Positions 16,245-24,867 of a stretch of DNA of 32,568 nucleotides are shown one piece after another. A model generated the notes under the pieces. That model saw only the letters and a list, made by a program, of their open reading frames with translations. It did not search any database and had not been told where the DNA came from. The stretch is from Opitutaceae bacterium (GTDB lineage: Bacteria; Verrucomicrobiota; Verrucomicrobiia; Opitutales; Opitutaceae), in contig JAHFTC010000017.1 of assembly GCA_023269585.1 (NCBI GenBank), positions 1-32,568 of the forward strand, in the 5' to 3' direction. The first letter of the stretch is position 1. Every line of letters starts with the position of its first letter. The position numbers were made by a program, and so were the translations under genes.

Positions 16245-16628
16245 ATGAACTCACGAATTTTCACGGGCCTGGGTGTAACGTTGGCGCTTCTCTTTGGTGG
16301 TTGTGTGACCGGAAACCAGGTGTGGCCCACGGGGACGCTGGCGCCGGTCGACGAACCGGTGGCGAGGGCGACCGTGCGGATCGAGTCGCGGCCCAGCGGC
16401 GCGTTGATCCTGGTCGACGGTCGGGTGGTGGGGCATGCGCCGATCACGGTGACGCTGCCGGTGACGCGCCACGGGTTCTTCCCGGACCGGGCGACACTGC
16501 GGGCGCGGTTCGAGGCGGCGGACGAGACCTACGGCCCGGTCGGGGTGAGCGCGAACTTCGGCCCGATGGACAAGATGCCGGCGACCGTGGTGTTCACTCC
16601 CCACACGTTCTGGCCGGTGCGGCGCTGA
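16245..16628 (+). CDS. PEGA-domain lipoprotein
   Basis: 127 residues from ATG 16245. The N-terminus (MNSRIFTGLGVTLALLFGGC) has a basic start, a hydrophobic core and Cys20 at a plausible though not ideal lipobox (L-F-G-G-C), so a lipid-anchored exported protein is likely. The mature part contains a PEGA domain: VRIESRPSGALILVDGRVVG then APITVTLPV, a beta-sandwich found in surface proteins. Such short PEGA lipoproteins are common but have no assigned reaction. An open frame extends upstream to 16152, but those codons overlap repeat-type sequence and lack a signal peptide. It converges with rmuC. Confidence 0.8.
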   Translation: MNSRIFTGLGVTLALLFGGCVTGNQVWPTGTLAPVDEPVARATVRIESRPSGALILVDGRVVGHAPITVTLPVTRHGFFPDRATLRARFEAADETYGPVGVSANFGPMDKMPATVVFTPHTFWPVRR

Positions 16629-16666
16629 ACGGGCGTGGGGCGGCGCGGGCGCAGTTGGCGCCTAAA

Positions 16667-16737
16667 TGTGGCCGGGGGTGGCGAACCCGGCGGCTCGTGG
16701 GCCGACGTTTTTGCCGGCCTCGGCGCGGCCGGCTACA
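16667..16737. repeat. GTAG...CTAC-type element between convergent PEGA and rmuC genes (copy 3)
   Basis: The closing stem TGTGGCCGG/CCGGCTACA (16667-16675 with 16729-16737) is 9 bases with one G-T wobble. Inside are two hairpins: GGG/CCC around TGGCGAA (16676-16688) and GGCCG/CGGCC (16700-16704 with 16715-16719). This again gives two inner hairpins within one closing stem. It sits where a shared terminator for the convergent genes would be expected. Confidence 0.55.
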
Positions 16738-16753
16738 GCGGCAGATTGGCGCT

Positions 16754-18091
16754 TCAACTCCGGCGGGCGAGGTCGCGCACGGTGGTCTCGATGCCGGGGA
16801 GGGCGGGCAACTCCTTCGCGCCACGGGCGCCGAGCTCGGTGAACTTGCGCGCGCCGGGGAGGAGCGAACCCTCGAATGAACCGACGGCCTTGTTGTACGC
16901 GGCGGTCGCCTGCTCGAGGCCGCGGCCGGCGCGCTCGAGGTGTTCGCTGAAGACGACGATGCGGTCGTAGAGCTCGCGGCCGAGCTTGGCGATCTCCTCT
17001 GCGTTCTGCGACACGGCCTCTTGGCGCCAGCCGTAGGCGGCGGCCTTGAGGAGGGCGACGAGGGTCGAGGGCGTGGCGAGCAACACGCGGCTGTTGATAC
17101 CGCGGTCGACGATCGCCGGATCGGCCTCAAGCGCGGCGGCGAGGAACTGGTCGCCGGGCAGGAAGAGCACGACGAACTCGGGCGAGGGTTTGAACTGCTC
17201 CCAGTAGGCGCGGGTGGCGAGGGCGTCGATGTGGCCGCGGACCTTGGCGGCGTGCTCGGCGAGTTTGGACGCGCGGACGGCGGGGTCGCTCGCGGCGGCG
17301 GCTTCGCGGAAGGCGTCGGTGGGCGCCTTGGCGTCGACGGCGATGATCTGGCCGCGTGGCAGGCGGACGACAAGATCGGGGCGCTTGCGGTCATCGGCGA
17401 CCTCCTGCGCGGAAAAATCGCAGTTCTCGACCATGCCGGCGAGTTCGACGACGCGGCGCAGCTGGAGCTCGCCCCACGTACCGGCGGTTCGGGTACCGCT
17501 GAGGGCGGTGGAGAGGCGGGTGGTCTCGGTTTGGAGCGTGCCCTGGGCGGTGGCGAGGGACTTGAGCTGTTCGGAGAGGGCGGAGTAGGCGCCGGCGCGG
17601 GTCTTCTCAATCTCGCCGATGCGGACGTCGACTTTCTCGAGCGACTCGCGGATGGGCTTCACGAGCGAGTCGATGGCCTGCTGACGCTTGTCGAGATCGC
17701 CGCGGGCGCCCTCCTGGTACTGGGCGAGGGCGGTCTGCGCGAGTTTGAGGAAGGACTCGTTGTTGTGTTTCAACGCGTCGGCGGAGAGGGCTTTGAAGGC
17801 GTCGGAGAGGCGGGACTGGGCGTCCTGGAGGGCGGCGAGCTTCTCGGTGGAGGCGGTGCGTTCGGAGTCGAGGGTGGCGGCGAGGCGGGCGGCGGCGGTC
17901 TCACGCTCGGCGGCGAGGGTGCGCAGGCGCTCGAGCTCGGTGCGGGCGGCGTCGAGCGCGGCGCGGGTCTCGGCGAGCTGGGTGTCGGTGCCCGAAATAT
18001 GGACACGATAAGCGGTTTCGCGGGCGCGGAGGTAGAGCCAGGCGACGAGGGCGCCGAGGGCGGAACCGAGGAGGAGGGCGAGCCAGTCCAC
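16754..18091 (-). CDS. rmuC: DNA recombination protein RmuC homologue
   Basis: 445 residues from GTG 18089-18091. RmuC limits inversions at short inverted repeats in E. coli; its biochemical activity is not firmly defined. One N-terminal membrane helix (WLALLLGSALGALVAWLYL) anchors it. A long coiled coil follows (about residues 35-190, many A, E, L, R). The conserved RmuC domain then includes TAGTWGELQLRRVVELAGMVENCDF, RPDLVVRLPRGQIIAVDAKAP and FVVLFLPGDQFLAAALEADP. The D-x-K in VDAKAP resembles a nuclease-fold core, which family literature compares with restriction endonucleases. Length is normal. It follows the sensor kinase gene by 53 bases on the same strand, but functional linkage is not evident. 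Confidence 0.94.
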   Translation of the reverse strand: MDWLALLLGSALGALVAWLYLRARETAYRVHISGTDTQLAETRAALDAARTELERLRTLAAERETAAARLAATLDSERTASTEKLAALQDAQSRLSDAFKALSADALKHNNESFLKLAQTALAQYQEGARGDLDKRQQAIDSLVKPIRESLEKVDVRIGEIEKTRAGAYSALSEQLKSLATAQGTLQTETTRLSTALSGTRTAGTWGELQLRRVVELAGMVENCDFSAQEVADDRKRPDLVVRLPRGQIIAVDAKAPTDAFREAAAASDPAVRASKLAEHAAKVRGHIDALATRAYWEQFKPSPEFVVLFLPGDQFLAAALEADPAIVDRGINSRVLLATPSTLVALLKAAAYGWRQEAVSQNAEEIAKLGRELYDRIVVFSEHLERAGRGLEQATAAYNKAVGSFEGSLLPGARKFTELGARGAKELPALPGIETTVRDLARRS

Positions 18092-18144
18092 GGGTTGAAG
18101 ACAGGGGCTCGCGGCAGGCGTGGCGAACCCGAAAACGCCGGCGC

Positions 18145-19428
18145 TCAGACGGGCGGCAGGGTGTCGCCGGTTTCGAGCGGGTCGACGTGGTAGGGGGCGC
18201 CGGCGATGCGTTGGGCGGGCAGGATGAGGGTCATCACGGTGCCGCGGCCGGGCTGGGTGTTGACGCGGATGTAGCCGCCGGCGTTGCGCACGAGGCGGGC
18301 GACGATCGAGAGGCCGAGGCCGGTGCCGCGCCCGGGACCCTTGGTCGTGAAATAGGTCTCGAAGATGCGCGGCAGGACGTGGGGCGGGATGCCGCTGCCC
18401 TGGTCGGCGACGGAGAGGGCGACGAAAGGCGGGGTGTTGGAGAGCGAGTCGAGGCCGATGTGCCGGACATCGGGGCCGTTGACAAAGGTGGAGGTCGCCA
18501 GCGGGCGGTTAACAGTCTCCGCGAAGATGTGGACGGTCTGCGGGGCGTCGGTGCTCTGGAGGGCGTTGACGGCGAGGTTGAGCAGGGCCTGGAGCAGTTC
18601 CTCGCCCTGGAGATTGGCCACGAGATCATCCTCGAGATGATCGACGACGAGCAGGCTGCTCTTGAGCGCGGGGTGGTTGCGCAGGAGTTGCTCGATGTCG
18701 GTGAGGGCCTGGTTGACCGGGGCGTGCTGCGGTGCCTTGCCCAGGCGGCTGACGAAACGCAGGTAGCGGGAGGAGATCTCGCTGCAGGCGCCGACCTGCT
18801 TGTTGATCGTGGAAAGATGGTGACGCAGATCCTGGAGGGGTTTGCCCTCGAGGCGCTCGGCGCCCTCGATCTGTTTGAGGAGGACGTCGACGAAGCCGGA
18901 GATGATGGCCAGCGGGTTGTTGAGGTCGTGGATGACGCCGGCGTAGATCTCGTTGGCGGTGCGGGTCATCTCCTCGCGGCTGAAGGCGTCGTGGAGCTGC
19001 TCGGTGAGGGATTTGAGGCGCTCGGTGCCGGCCTCGATCGTATTGGTGGTCGCCCGCAGGCGGTGGGCGCGGCCGACGGCCTCGCGGATGCCATTCAGAT
19101 CGAAGGGTTTGGCAAGGAAGTCGCAGGCGCCGAGGCGCATCGCTTGCTTGGCGCTCGCGAGCGTCTCCTGCGCGGAGAGCATCACGACCTCGATACGCGG
19201 GTCGGTGTCGCGGATGCGGGCGAGCAACTCCAGGCCGCTCTCCCGGCCGATGTGGAGGTCGAGGATGGCCACGTCGACGGCGTGGTCGCGGACGAAGTCG
19301 AGCGCCGCCTCGCCGTTGTCGAAGGCGTGGACGTGAAACTGGTTCTTGAACACCATCCGCAGGGCCGTCCGCAGGCCGTCCTCGTCGTCGACGACGAGCA
19401 TGGTGGGGAGCGGCGGATTGGGGTTCAT
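18145..19428 (-). CDS. Response regulator receiver-histidine kinase hybrid
   Basis: 427 residues from ATG 19426-19428. The order is reversed relative to most sensor kinases: an N-terminal CheY-like receiver (about 8-125) with acidic D14-D15, phospho-acceptor D57 in AILDLHIG, S85 and K107, then a linker helix, a HisKA domain with H167 in GVIHDLNNPLAII, and a HATPase_c domain with N-box LLNLAVNALQ, G1 VADQGSGIPP, and G2 GRGTGLGLSIV. There is no membrane segment or sensor domain, so it is probably a cytoplasmic second-tier component that receives phosphate from another kinase. The output partner is not adjacent. The gene is separated upstream from the ABC gene by a repeat-bearing gap. Confidence 0.92.
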   Translation of the reverse strand: MNPNPPLPTMLVVDDEDGLRTALRMVFKNQFHVHAFDNGEAALDFVRDHAVDVAILDLHIGRESGLELLARIRDTDPRIEVVMLSAQETLASAKQAMRLGACDFLAKPFDLNGIREAVGRAHRLRATTNTIEAGTERLKSLTEQLHDAFSREEMTRTANEIYAGVIHDLNNPLAIISGFVDVLLKQIEGAERLEGKPLQDLRHHLSTINKQVGACSEISSRYLRFVSRLGKAPQHAPVNQALTDIEQLLRNHPALKSSLLVVDHLEDDLVANLQGEELLQALLNLAVNALQSTDAPQTVHIFAETVNRPLATSTFVNGPDVRHIGLDSLSNTPPFVALSVADQGSGIPPHVLPRIFETYFTTKGPGRGTGLGLSIVARLVRNAGGYIRVNTQPGRGTVMTLILPAQRIAGAPYHVDPLETGDTLPPV

Positions 19429-19579
19429 ACGTGAGAGAGGAAAAACCCTCGCATCCTAACAGGCAAGACTGGGATTTGACGGATTTTTTCGCCGTCGGGT
19501 GACGTTGACCGGGTGAATACTCGGCGACTGGCGTGTCCGTTGCGCCCGGCCGCGGGGGGAGGGGCGTGCGGGGCTGGGC

Positions 19580-19653
19580 GAGAGTCGAGGGACGAGGGCG
19601 GACCGCCGGTGGCCCAACCCGAATCGCTCGTCGGCTCGACGCTCGACCGTCTG
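19580..19653. repeat. GAGGGTC heptamer inverted element (copy 1), after the ABC gene
   Basis: The left arm near 19580-19598 reads GAGAGTC, GAGGGAC, GAGGG; the inverted right arm near 19627-19653 includes GGCTCGACGCTCGACCGTCT. The interior (ACCGCCGGTGGC, then AATCGCTCG) recurs in the element at 30014-30200 and partly at 21973-22110. It directly follows the stop codon of the leftward ABC ATPase gene (the right arm ends 6 bases from it). Confidence 0.7.
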
Positions 19654-19658
19654 TTGGC

Positions 19659-20630
19659 TCAGGCGCGGCTGAACAGATCGGCGATGATGTCCTCGAGCGG
19701 GACTTCCTGGATGGTGAGGTCCTCAACCGGGCCGGCGGCGAGAATTTCCTGGAAGACGGGGACGACGGCCTCGGACGGGGCGTGGATGCGCAGCGCGCCG
19801 TCCTCGTCGGGCTCGAGGGTGCCGACGGAGGGGCGCCAATCCTTGGGCCAGCGTGTCTCCGCGGGGCGGAAACGGATGATGCGCTGGCGGCTCTCGGCGG
19901 CGTTGAGGGTGTCGATCGCGCCGTCGTGGATCTTGCGGCCCTTGTGGATGACGATCACCCGTTCGCACAGCTCCTTGATGTCGGCCATGTAGTGGCTGGT
20001 GAGCAGGATGGTGACCTTGTGGCGACGGTTGTAGTCGGCGAGGAAGCGGCGCACGGCGCGCTGGCTGACGACATCGAGGCCGATGGTGGGCTCGTCGAGG
20101 AAGAGGACGCGGGGCCGGTGGAGCAGGGCGGCGATGAGCTCCATCTTCATGCGTTCGCCCAGCGAGAGCTCGCGGACCATCGTGCGCAGCTTGTCGCCGA
20201 CCTGGAGCAGCTCGACGAGTTCGTCGAGGGTGGTCTGGAACTGCGCCTTCGGCAGGCCGTAGATGTGGCGGAGGAGGTGGAAGGATTCGATGGCCGGCAG
20301 GTCCCACCAGAGCTGGTTCTTCTGGCCGAGGACGAGGGCGAAGATGCGGCGGTATTCGTTGCGGCGCTCGGTGGGATCGAAACCGCCCACGCGCGCGCGG
20401 CCGGAGGTCGGGAAGATGAGGCCGGAGAGCATCTTCAACGTGGTGGTCTTGCCCGCACCGTTGGGCCCGAGAAAGCCGACGAGTTCGCCCTCGGCGATGG
20501 AGAAGCTGATGTCGTTGGCCGCGGCGACTTCCTCGAACTCACGTTTGAACAGACCCTTCACGCCGCCCCAGAAACCGGGCTGCTTCTTGTAGGTGCGGAA
20601 AACGCGGGTGAGGTGTTCGACTTCGATCAT
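19659..20630 (-). CDS. ABC transporter ATP-binding protein (COG4586-like)
   Basis: 323 residues from ATG 20628-20630. The nucleotide-binding domain is complete: Walker A GPNGAGKT (55-62), Q-loop near LVLGQKNQLWWDLPAIES, signature LSLGERMKME, Walker B RVLFLDEPTIGLD and switch His in LLTSHYMAD. An insertion before the Walker A strand, QPGFWGGVKGLFKREFEEV, and the C-terminal domain are typical of the uncharacterised COG4586 exporters, normally paired with two ABC-2 permeases. No permease gene lies on either side in this window, so it is an orphan here. The frame is open upstream to 20921 but that stretch is heptamer array. Substrate unknown. Confidence 0.9.
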   Translation of the reverse strand: MIEVEHLTRVFRTYKKQPGFWGGVKGLFKREFEEVAAANDISFSIAEGELVGFLGPNGAGKTTTLKMLSGLIFPTSGRARVGGFDPTERRNEYRRIFALVLGQKNQLWWDLPAIESFHLLRHIYGLPKAQFQTTLDELVELLQVGDKLRTMVRELSLGERMKMELIAALLHRPRVLFLDEPTIGLDVVSQRAVRRFLADYNRRHKVTILLTSHYMADIKELCERVIVIHKGRKIHDGAIDTLNAAESRQRIIRFRPAETRWPKDWRPSVGTLEPDEDGALRIHAPSEAVVPVFQEILAAGPVEDLTIQEVPLEDIIADLFSRA

Positions 20631-20680
20631 CCGCGGCGCAGTCAAACGGTTGCGGCGCCCATGGCAAAGAGAACCTCGCC

Positions 20681-20796
20681 CGGTGGACGGTGGCGGTGGA
20701 CGGTGGACGGTAGACGGTGGGCTGTGGACGGTGGACGGTGGCGGTGGCCGGTGAACGGTGGACTGTGGACTGTAAACCGGAGACCGGAGTGCGGAC
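20681..20796. repeat. GTGGACN heptamer array grading into other heptamers
   Basis: This lies between the divergent ABC ATPase and DAHP synthase genes. Units are mostly GTGGACG with GTAGACG, GTGGGCT and GTGAACG variants, and two shortened GTGGCG units. At the right end the 7-base phase continues through GTGGACT, GTAAACC, GGAGACC and GGAGTGC, changing the word while keeping the period. The rest of the 296-base gap to 20926 shows no gene. Confidence 0.85.
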
Positions 20797-20926
20797 GACC
20801 GCGGGTACCGAAGGGCACGAAGATCGACCACCGGGCGCCGACCGCCGCCAGGGCGGCGGGTTTCACGTTCGTTGCAAACCGGCGCCGAACCACAATGCTG
20901 GCCGCCGCACTCGCGCTCCACCCGTC

Positions 20927-21958
20927 ATGATCCTACCCAAAGGCAAGGAACTCACCGCCGTCCAACTCGCCGAAGTCACCGCCATCGTCGGCGCCTTCAG
21001 CTGCCGCATCCAGCCGATCATCGGCGCGATGCGCTCGATCTACGCCATCGTGGGCGACGAACGCGACGAGCTGATGATCAACCGCCTCGAGGGCCTGCCG
21101 TATGTCGACCGCGTCGACCGGATCCAGTCGCCGTTCAAGCTGATGGACGCCCGCTCCGACCTTGCCAGCCACGCGATCCGCCTCGGCGGCGTGGAGCTTG
21201 GGCGCGAGCTGTTCGTCATCGCCGGCCAGTGCACGATCGATCCGAAGAATCCAAACTTCTTCTACGAGACGGCCGCGGCGGTGAAGGAGGCCGGGGCGCA
21301 GGCGTTGCGCGGCGGGGTGTGGAAACCGCGGACGAATCCCTACGCGTTCCAGGGCGACGACAAGTCGCTGGAGATCCTGATGGAGGCCTCGCGGCGCACC
21401 GGTTTGCCGGTCGACGCCGAGGTGATGGACGAGCACCAGCTGCGCCTCGCGCTCGCCGCCGGCGTGCACACCATCCAGGTCGGTGCGCGCAACGCGCTGA
21501 ACTACTCGCTGCTCCAGCAGATCGGGCGCGCCATCGCCGGTCGCGAGACGGTGGTGCTCCTGAAGCGCAGCCTGCACATGGGGCCGATCGCGGAGTTCAT
21601 CTCCGCCGCCGAGTACATCGCGAGCTTCGGCAACCCGAATGTGATCCTCTGCCCGCGCGGCACGGCGCCCGCGCCGGATGGATACCGCAATCACCCCGAC
21701 GAGTGCATCGTGCCGCTGCTCAAGGAGCGCACGTGGGCGCCGGTGGTCGTGGACCCGTCGCACTCGGTCGGCCGCGCGAACTACGTGCCCGCCGCGGCGC
21801 TGGCGGCGATCGCCTACGGGGCCGACGGGCTCTGCGTGGAGTGCCACGTGGCGCCGAGCCAGGGTATCGGCGACGATCCGAAGCAGGCCATCACCCCCGC
21901 CGCGCTGAAGGAGCTGATCGGCAAGGCGCGCCAGCTCTGGTCGCTGGTGCGGGGCTGA
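20927..21958 (+). CDS. aroF: DAHP synthase, type I-beta-like, divergent
   Basis: 343 residues from ATG 20927. DAHP synthases condense phosphoenolpyruvate with erythrose 4-phosphate, the first shikimate-pathway step. A short N-terminal ferredoxin-like regulatory domain (about 1-75) precedes the barrel, as in Thermotoga-type enzymes. Barrel motifs include RGGVWKPRTNPYAFQG, VGARNALNY, VVLLKRSLHM, VVVDPSHSVGR and LCVECHVAP. Several otherwise constant positions differ: the metal-cysteine motif reads AGQCTIDP instead of AGPCSVES, and the terminal SDGxQSL motif reads GDDPKQAI. It may therefore be a diverged paralogue with altered regulation or substrate. The frame is open upstream, but that part is repeat sequence; homology starts at this ATG. 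Confidence 0.85.
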   Translation: MILPKGKELTAVQLAEVTAIVGAFSCRIQPIIGAMRSIYAIVGDERDELMINRLEGLPYVDRVDRIQSPFKLMDARSDLASHAIRLGGVELGRELFVIAGQCTIDPKNPNFFYETAAAVKEAGAQALRGGVWKPRTNPYAFQGDDKSLEILMEASRRTGLPVDAEVMDEHQLRLALAAGVHTIQVGARNALNYSLLQQIGRAIAGRETVVLLKRSLHMGPIAEFISAAEYIASFGNPNVILCPRGTAPAPDGYRNHPDECIVPLLKERTWAPVVVDPSHSVGRANYVPAAALAAIAYGADGLCVECHVAPSQGIGDDPKQAITPAALKELIGKARQLWSLVRG

Positions 21959-21972
21959 GGCTTGATGCTGTA

Positions 21973-22107
21973 GACGAGAGTCGAGCGTCGAGTGACGCGC
22001 GCGAAACCGTCGGAGGCCTCATAGTCGCCTTCGGCGTGTCCGGGATTCCCTCGGGCATCGGGCGTTCAGCTCTTGTGGTCTCAACGCGCGACCGAGCGAT
22101 CGACCGT
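21973..22107. repeat. GAGGGTC-type heptamer element (copy 2), between convergent DAHP synthase and M2 peptidase genes
   Basis: It opens with GAGAGTC, GAGCGTC, GAGTGAC and has the interior AACCGTCGGAGGC shared with the copy at 30014-30200. It ends near GATCGACCGTCTATTCCC, similar to the right end of the copy at 19580-19653. It fills most of the intergenic gap 21959-22107; no gene is seen there. Confidence 0.6.
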
Positions 22108-23895
22108 CTATTCCCAGCCGATCTCGCGGCCGCGGTTCTGCTCCTCGAGCCAGCGTTGGAGCGGGGCGAAGTACTCGAGCATCGCCCGGGCGGAGAGCTC
22201 CTCGCCGGTGGCGTCGCGCAGGAGCTTACGCCAGTCCTCGGTCGCGCCCTTCTCCAGGAGACCGCGCAGGAACACGCCGACGGCGGGGCTCGAGGCGAGG
22301 TCGCAGCTCTGGGGCGGCTGGTGCAGGATGTTCCGCGCGATGTGATCGAGCAGTTGATACCGGATGACCGTGGCGACCGCGTAGTTGGCGTAGTAGCCGG
22401 GGGTGGAGCTGATGTGGACTTTGGTGACGGCATCGCAGAACTCCTCGCCGCGCGGCGCCGGGGGCTCGATGCCCTGGAAGTCGCGCACGTACTGCCACCA
22501 ACGCGCGTTCCACTGCTCGGGCGGGAGGTTGCCGGCGTAGAGGTCGGCCTCCCAATGCGTCATGGTGCCGGAGGCGAAGGCGATGAAGGGCAGCGTGGGC
22601 GTGAGCGCTTCGTTGAGCAGGAGGGCGACGGGGTCGATCGTGGCGTCGGGCGCGAGGAGGCCGAGGCGGCGCAGGTAGGGGAGCTGGAAGCAGAACTGGC
22701 CGCCGAGCTCGGCGATCGCCTCGTGGAAGCCGGAGTGCGGGGCGTCGCGCAGCAGCGGCGGGATCTCCGGGCGGGAGTAGGCGAGCATGTAGAACGCGTG
22801 CCCGAATTCATGATGCGCGGTGCCGAACCAGTCGGCGTTGGCCTCGATGCTCATGAAGCTGCGCACGTCCTGCTCGAGGTCGAGGTGGTAGCAGTAGGCG
22901 TGCTGGCTTTTCTTGCGCGGGGAGTCGGCCGGGACCGGGTAGAAGTCGGAGCGCTCCCAGAACGAGGCGGGCAGGGGCGCGAACCCCAGGTCGGTGTAGA
23001 AACGCTCGGCGGTGCGCACGATCCACTCGCGCGGCTGGCGCGCGATGGCGGCGTTGAAGTCGGCGGCGGCGACGAGGCCGGGCCATTCCTGGCCGTAGCG
23101 GTTGGCGAGCCAGTGCGCGGGGATGCGCTTGGGCACGGGCTGGCCGTAGCGTTTCGCGAGCTCGTGCTTGGTCCAGGTGTGGAGCTGGAGGTAGAGGGGG
23201 CGGAGCGCGCGGACGAACTCGGCGTTGAGGCGCACCGTGGCGGTGGCGTCGAGTCCGTAGGTGGCGTACTGGAGCGAGAAGTAGTCGGGGTAGCCGAGTT
23301 CGCGGGCGACGCCGTTGCGCAGGTCGCGGAGGCGGACCAGGCCGGGGCGGAGCACGGGCCCGATCTCCTTCGACGCCTCCCAGAGCGCGCGGCGCTCGGT
23401 GAGGTCGGTGGAGGCGAGCAGGCGTTCGTCGAATTCGTTGACGGTGATCGGCTGGCCGCCGAGTTGGAACTCGTAGCTGTTGAGGACGGCGTCCTGGCGC
23501 ACCTCGGCCACGATCCGTTCGTTGGCGAGGGCGGGATTGGTCATCGGCGCCTCGGCGGCGGCGATGAGCAGGCGTTCGAGCTGGGCGATGGTGGATGGGG
23601 CGAGCTCGGTGCGGCGCGCGAGGAGCGCACGGGCTTCGGTGATCAGGACGGGATTGCCGACGAAGGCGCTGTACGCTTTGGCGGCGGTCTCGGCGGCGGC
23701 CTGGTTGGCAGGGGTGACGTCGAGGTTGGAATCCCAGTCGGTGTTCTCGCGCAAGGTGATGAGCGACTGGTAACCGGCGCCAGCGAGTGCGAGGAAACGG
23801 TCGGCGCGTTCCTGGAGCGGCGTGGACGGTGCGGCACGCAGAGGGAGCAACGCGGCGGCACCAAGAACCAGCAGGGCGAGGCGGGGAGACGGCAT
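22108..23895 (-). CDS. M2-family (ACE-like) zinc dipeptidyl carboxypeptidase, exported
   Basis: 595 residues from ATG 23893-23895, chosen because it gives a clean signal peptide (MPSPRLALLVLGAAALLPLRAA); a GTG six codons upstream is possible. Peptidase family M2 removes C-terminal dipeptides. The zinc site is HHEFGH with H362, E363 and H366, and third ligand E392 in GFHEAIAE, spaced two residues farther than in human ACE. Other family markers: WEASKEIGP, LRDLRNGVARELGYPDYF, a chloride/substrate-side RDFQGI and PGYYANYAVATVIRYQL. It is a single catalytic domain and likely periplasmic. It follows the carbonic anhydrase gene by about 95 bases on the same strand. Alternatives within the gluzincin clan are less likely. 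Confidence 0.9.
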   Translation of the reverse strand: MPSPRLALLVLGAAALLPLRAAPSTPLQERADRFLALAGAGYQSLITLRENTDWDSNLDVTPANQAAAETAAKAYSAFVGNPVLITEARALLARRTELAPSTIAQLERLLIAAAEAPMTNPALANERIVAEVRQDAVLNSYEFQLGGQPITVNEFDERLLASTDLTERRALWEASKEIGPVLRPGLVRLRDLRNGVARELGYPDYFSLQYATYGLDATATVRLNAEFVRALRPLYLQLHTWTKHELAKRYGQPVPKRIPAHWLANRYGQEWPGLVAAADFNAAIARQPREWIVRTAERFYTDLGFAPLPASFWERSDFYPVPADSPRKKSQHAYCYHLDLEQDVRSFMSIEANADWFGTAHHEFGHAFYMLAYSRPEIPPLLRDAPHSGFHEAIAELGGQFCFQLPYLRRLGLLAPDATIDPVALLLNEALTPTLPFIAFASGTMTHWEADLYAGNLPPEQWNARWWQYVRDFQGIEPPAPRGEEFCDAVTKVHISSTPGYYANYAVATVIRYQLLDHIARNILHQPPQSCDLASSPAVGVFLRGLLEKGATEDWRKLLRDATGEELSARAMLEYFAPLQRWLEEQNRGREIGWE

Positions 23896-23989
23896 GCCGC
23901 GCACTCTGGACACGGGGCCGCGATTTGTCGACGACGCGGCGGCGCGGATCTGCGCGAGGGATAGGGCGCCGGCGCCTCTGGCGTGCGGC

Positions 23990-24772
23990 CTAGTGATGGG
24001 CCGGAGCCGCTGGCGAAGGGGCGGGCGCGGTGTGCGGGTCCGCCGTGGCGGCCTCGTGCGGATCGGCAGCGGGCGGCGGCGTGGTGCGTTCGAGCCAGGT
24101 TACTTCGCCGGTCTCGATGTCGTAGAGGGCGCCGACGAGGCGCGTGCGACCGAAGGAGACGGCGGCGGCGATCTCCGGGCTGAGGCGCCGGAGGTCTTCC
24201 ATTGCCTGCTCGACGTTGGCGCGGATCGCCGCGGCCACGAGTGGAGCGCCGGACAGGCCGGGGTTGTCGCTGCGGGCGCGATCCGCGGCGGGAACGATGG
24301 GTTTCACGAGTTGGGCGAGGTTGGGACCGACGTGCGCCTCATCGACCACGGCGGTGACGGCGCCGCACTTGGTGTGGCCGAGCACGACGATGAGCCGGGC
24401 GCCGAGGTGGCCCACGCCGTATTCGACCGTCGCAACCTCGTCGGTTTGGGCGACGTTGCCCGCGACGCGGATCACAAAGAGGCAGCCGATGCCCTGGTCG
24501 AAGAGCAACTCCGGGGGCACGCGCGAGTCGGAGCACGTGAGAACGATGGCGAACGGCTTTTGGCCGTTGGCGGCGGTCTCGCGCCGCCGGCGGGCATCCT
24601 GTTGGAAGTGGACCGATTCGCCGGCGACGAAGCGGCGATTGCCGTCGCGCAGAAGGAGCAGGGCATCGTCGGGAGGAACTCCGGCGGAGGGATCGTTGAA
24701 GGCGAACGCAGGGAGGGCGACGGAGGCCGCCAAAAGTCCGGCAAGGAAAGAGCGAAGAGGGGCGGACGGCAT
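23990..24772 (-). CDS. Periplasmic beta-class carbonic anhydrase
   Basis: 260 residues from ATG 24770-24772. It interconverts CO2 and bicarbonate. Zinc ligands are C80, H133 and C136 (LTCSDSR and LGHTKCGA), with the D82-R84 dyad intact. The N-terminus is a signal peptide (LRSFLAGLLAASVALPAFAF), so the enzyme is exported, unlike most beta carbonic anhydrases. The conserved RVAGNVAQTDEVATVEYGVGHLGARLIVVLGH stretch is complete. The C-terminus is a low-complexity tail rich in P, A, H and T, ending PAPSPAAPAHH, which may bind metal or be a linker. It is divergent from the charged lipoprotein gene at 24868 and upstream of the M2 peptidase gene. Confidence 0.93.
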   Translation of the reverse strand: MPSAPLRSFLAGLLAASVALPAFAFNDPSAGVPPDDALLLLRDGNRRFVAGESVHFQQDARRRRETAANGQKPFAIVLTCSDSRVPPELLFDQGIGCLFVIRVAGNVAQTDEVATVEYGVGHLGARLIVVLGHTKCGAVTAVVDEAHVGPNLAQLVKPIVPAADRARSDNPGLSGAPLVAAAIRANVEQAMEDLRRLSPEIAAAVSFGRTRLVGALYDIETGEVTWLERTTPPPAADPHEAATADPHTAPAPSPAAPAHH

Positions 24773-24867
24773 GGATCTTAATTCGGTCCGCCGGCGGGTT
24801 TCTTAATCGGGTCGCGGCGCTGAAGCGCTTGAAGCGGCGGGCGGCGTGCATTCACTTTGGCGGCACC

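Noticed and set aside
19440..19500. Promoter for the hybrid kinase
   Set aside because: A TAGGAT-like -10 can be found on the - strand but no convincing -35 at proper spacing.
20872..23964. A 1030-codon open frame on the + strand
   Set aside because: It overlaps DAHP synthase in another frame and runs antisense to the M2 peptidase. Composition is R/G/A/V-rich with no domain, a shadow of high-GC coding DNA.
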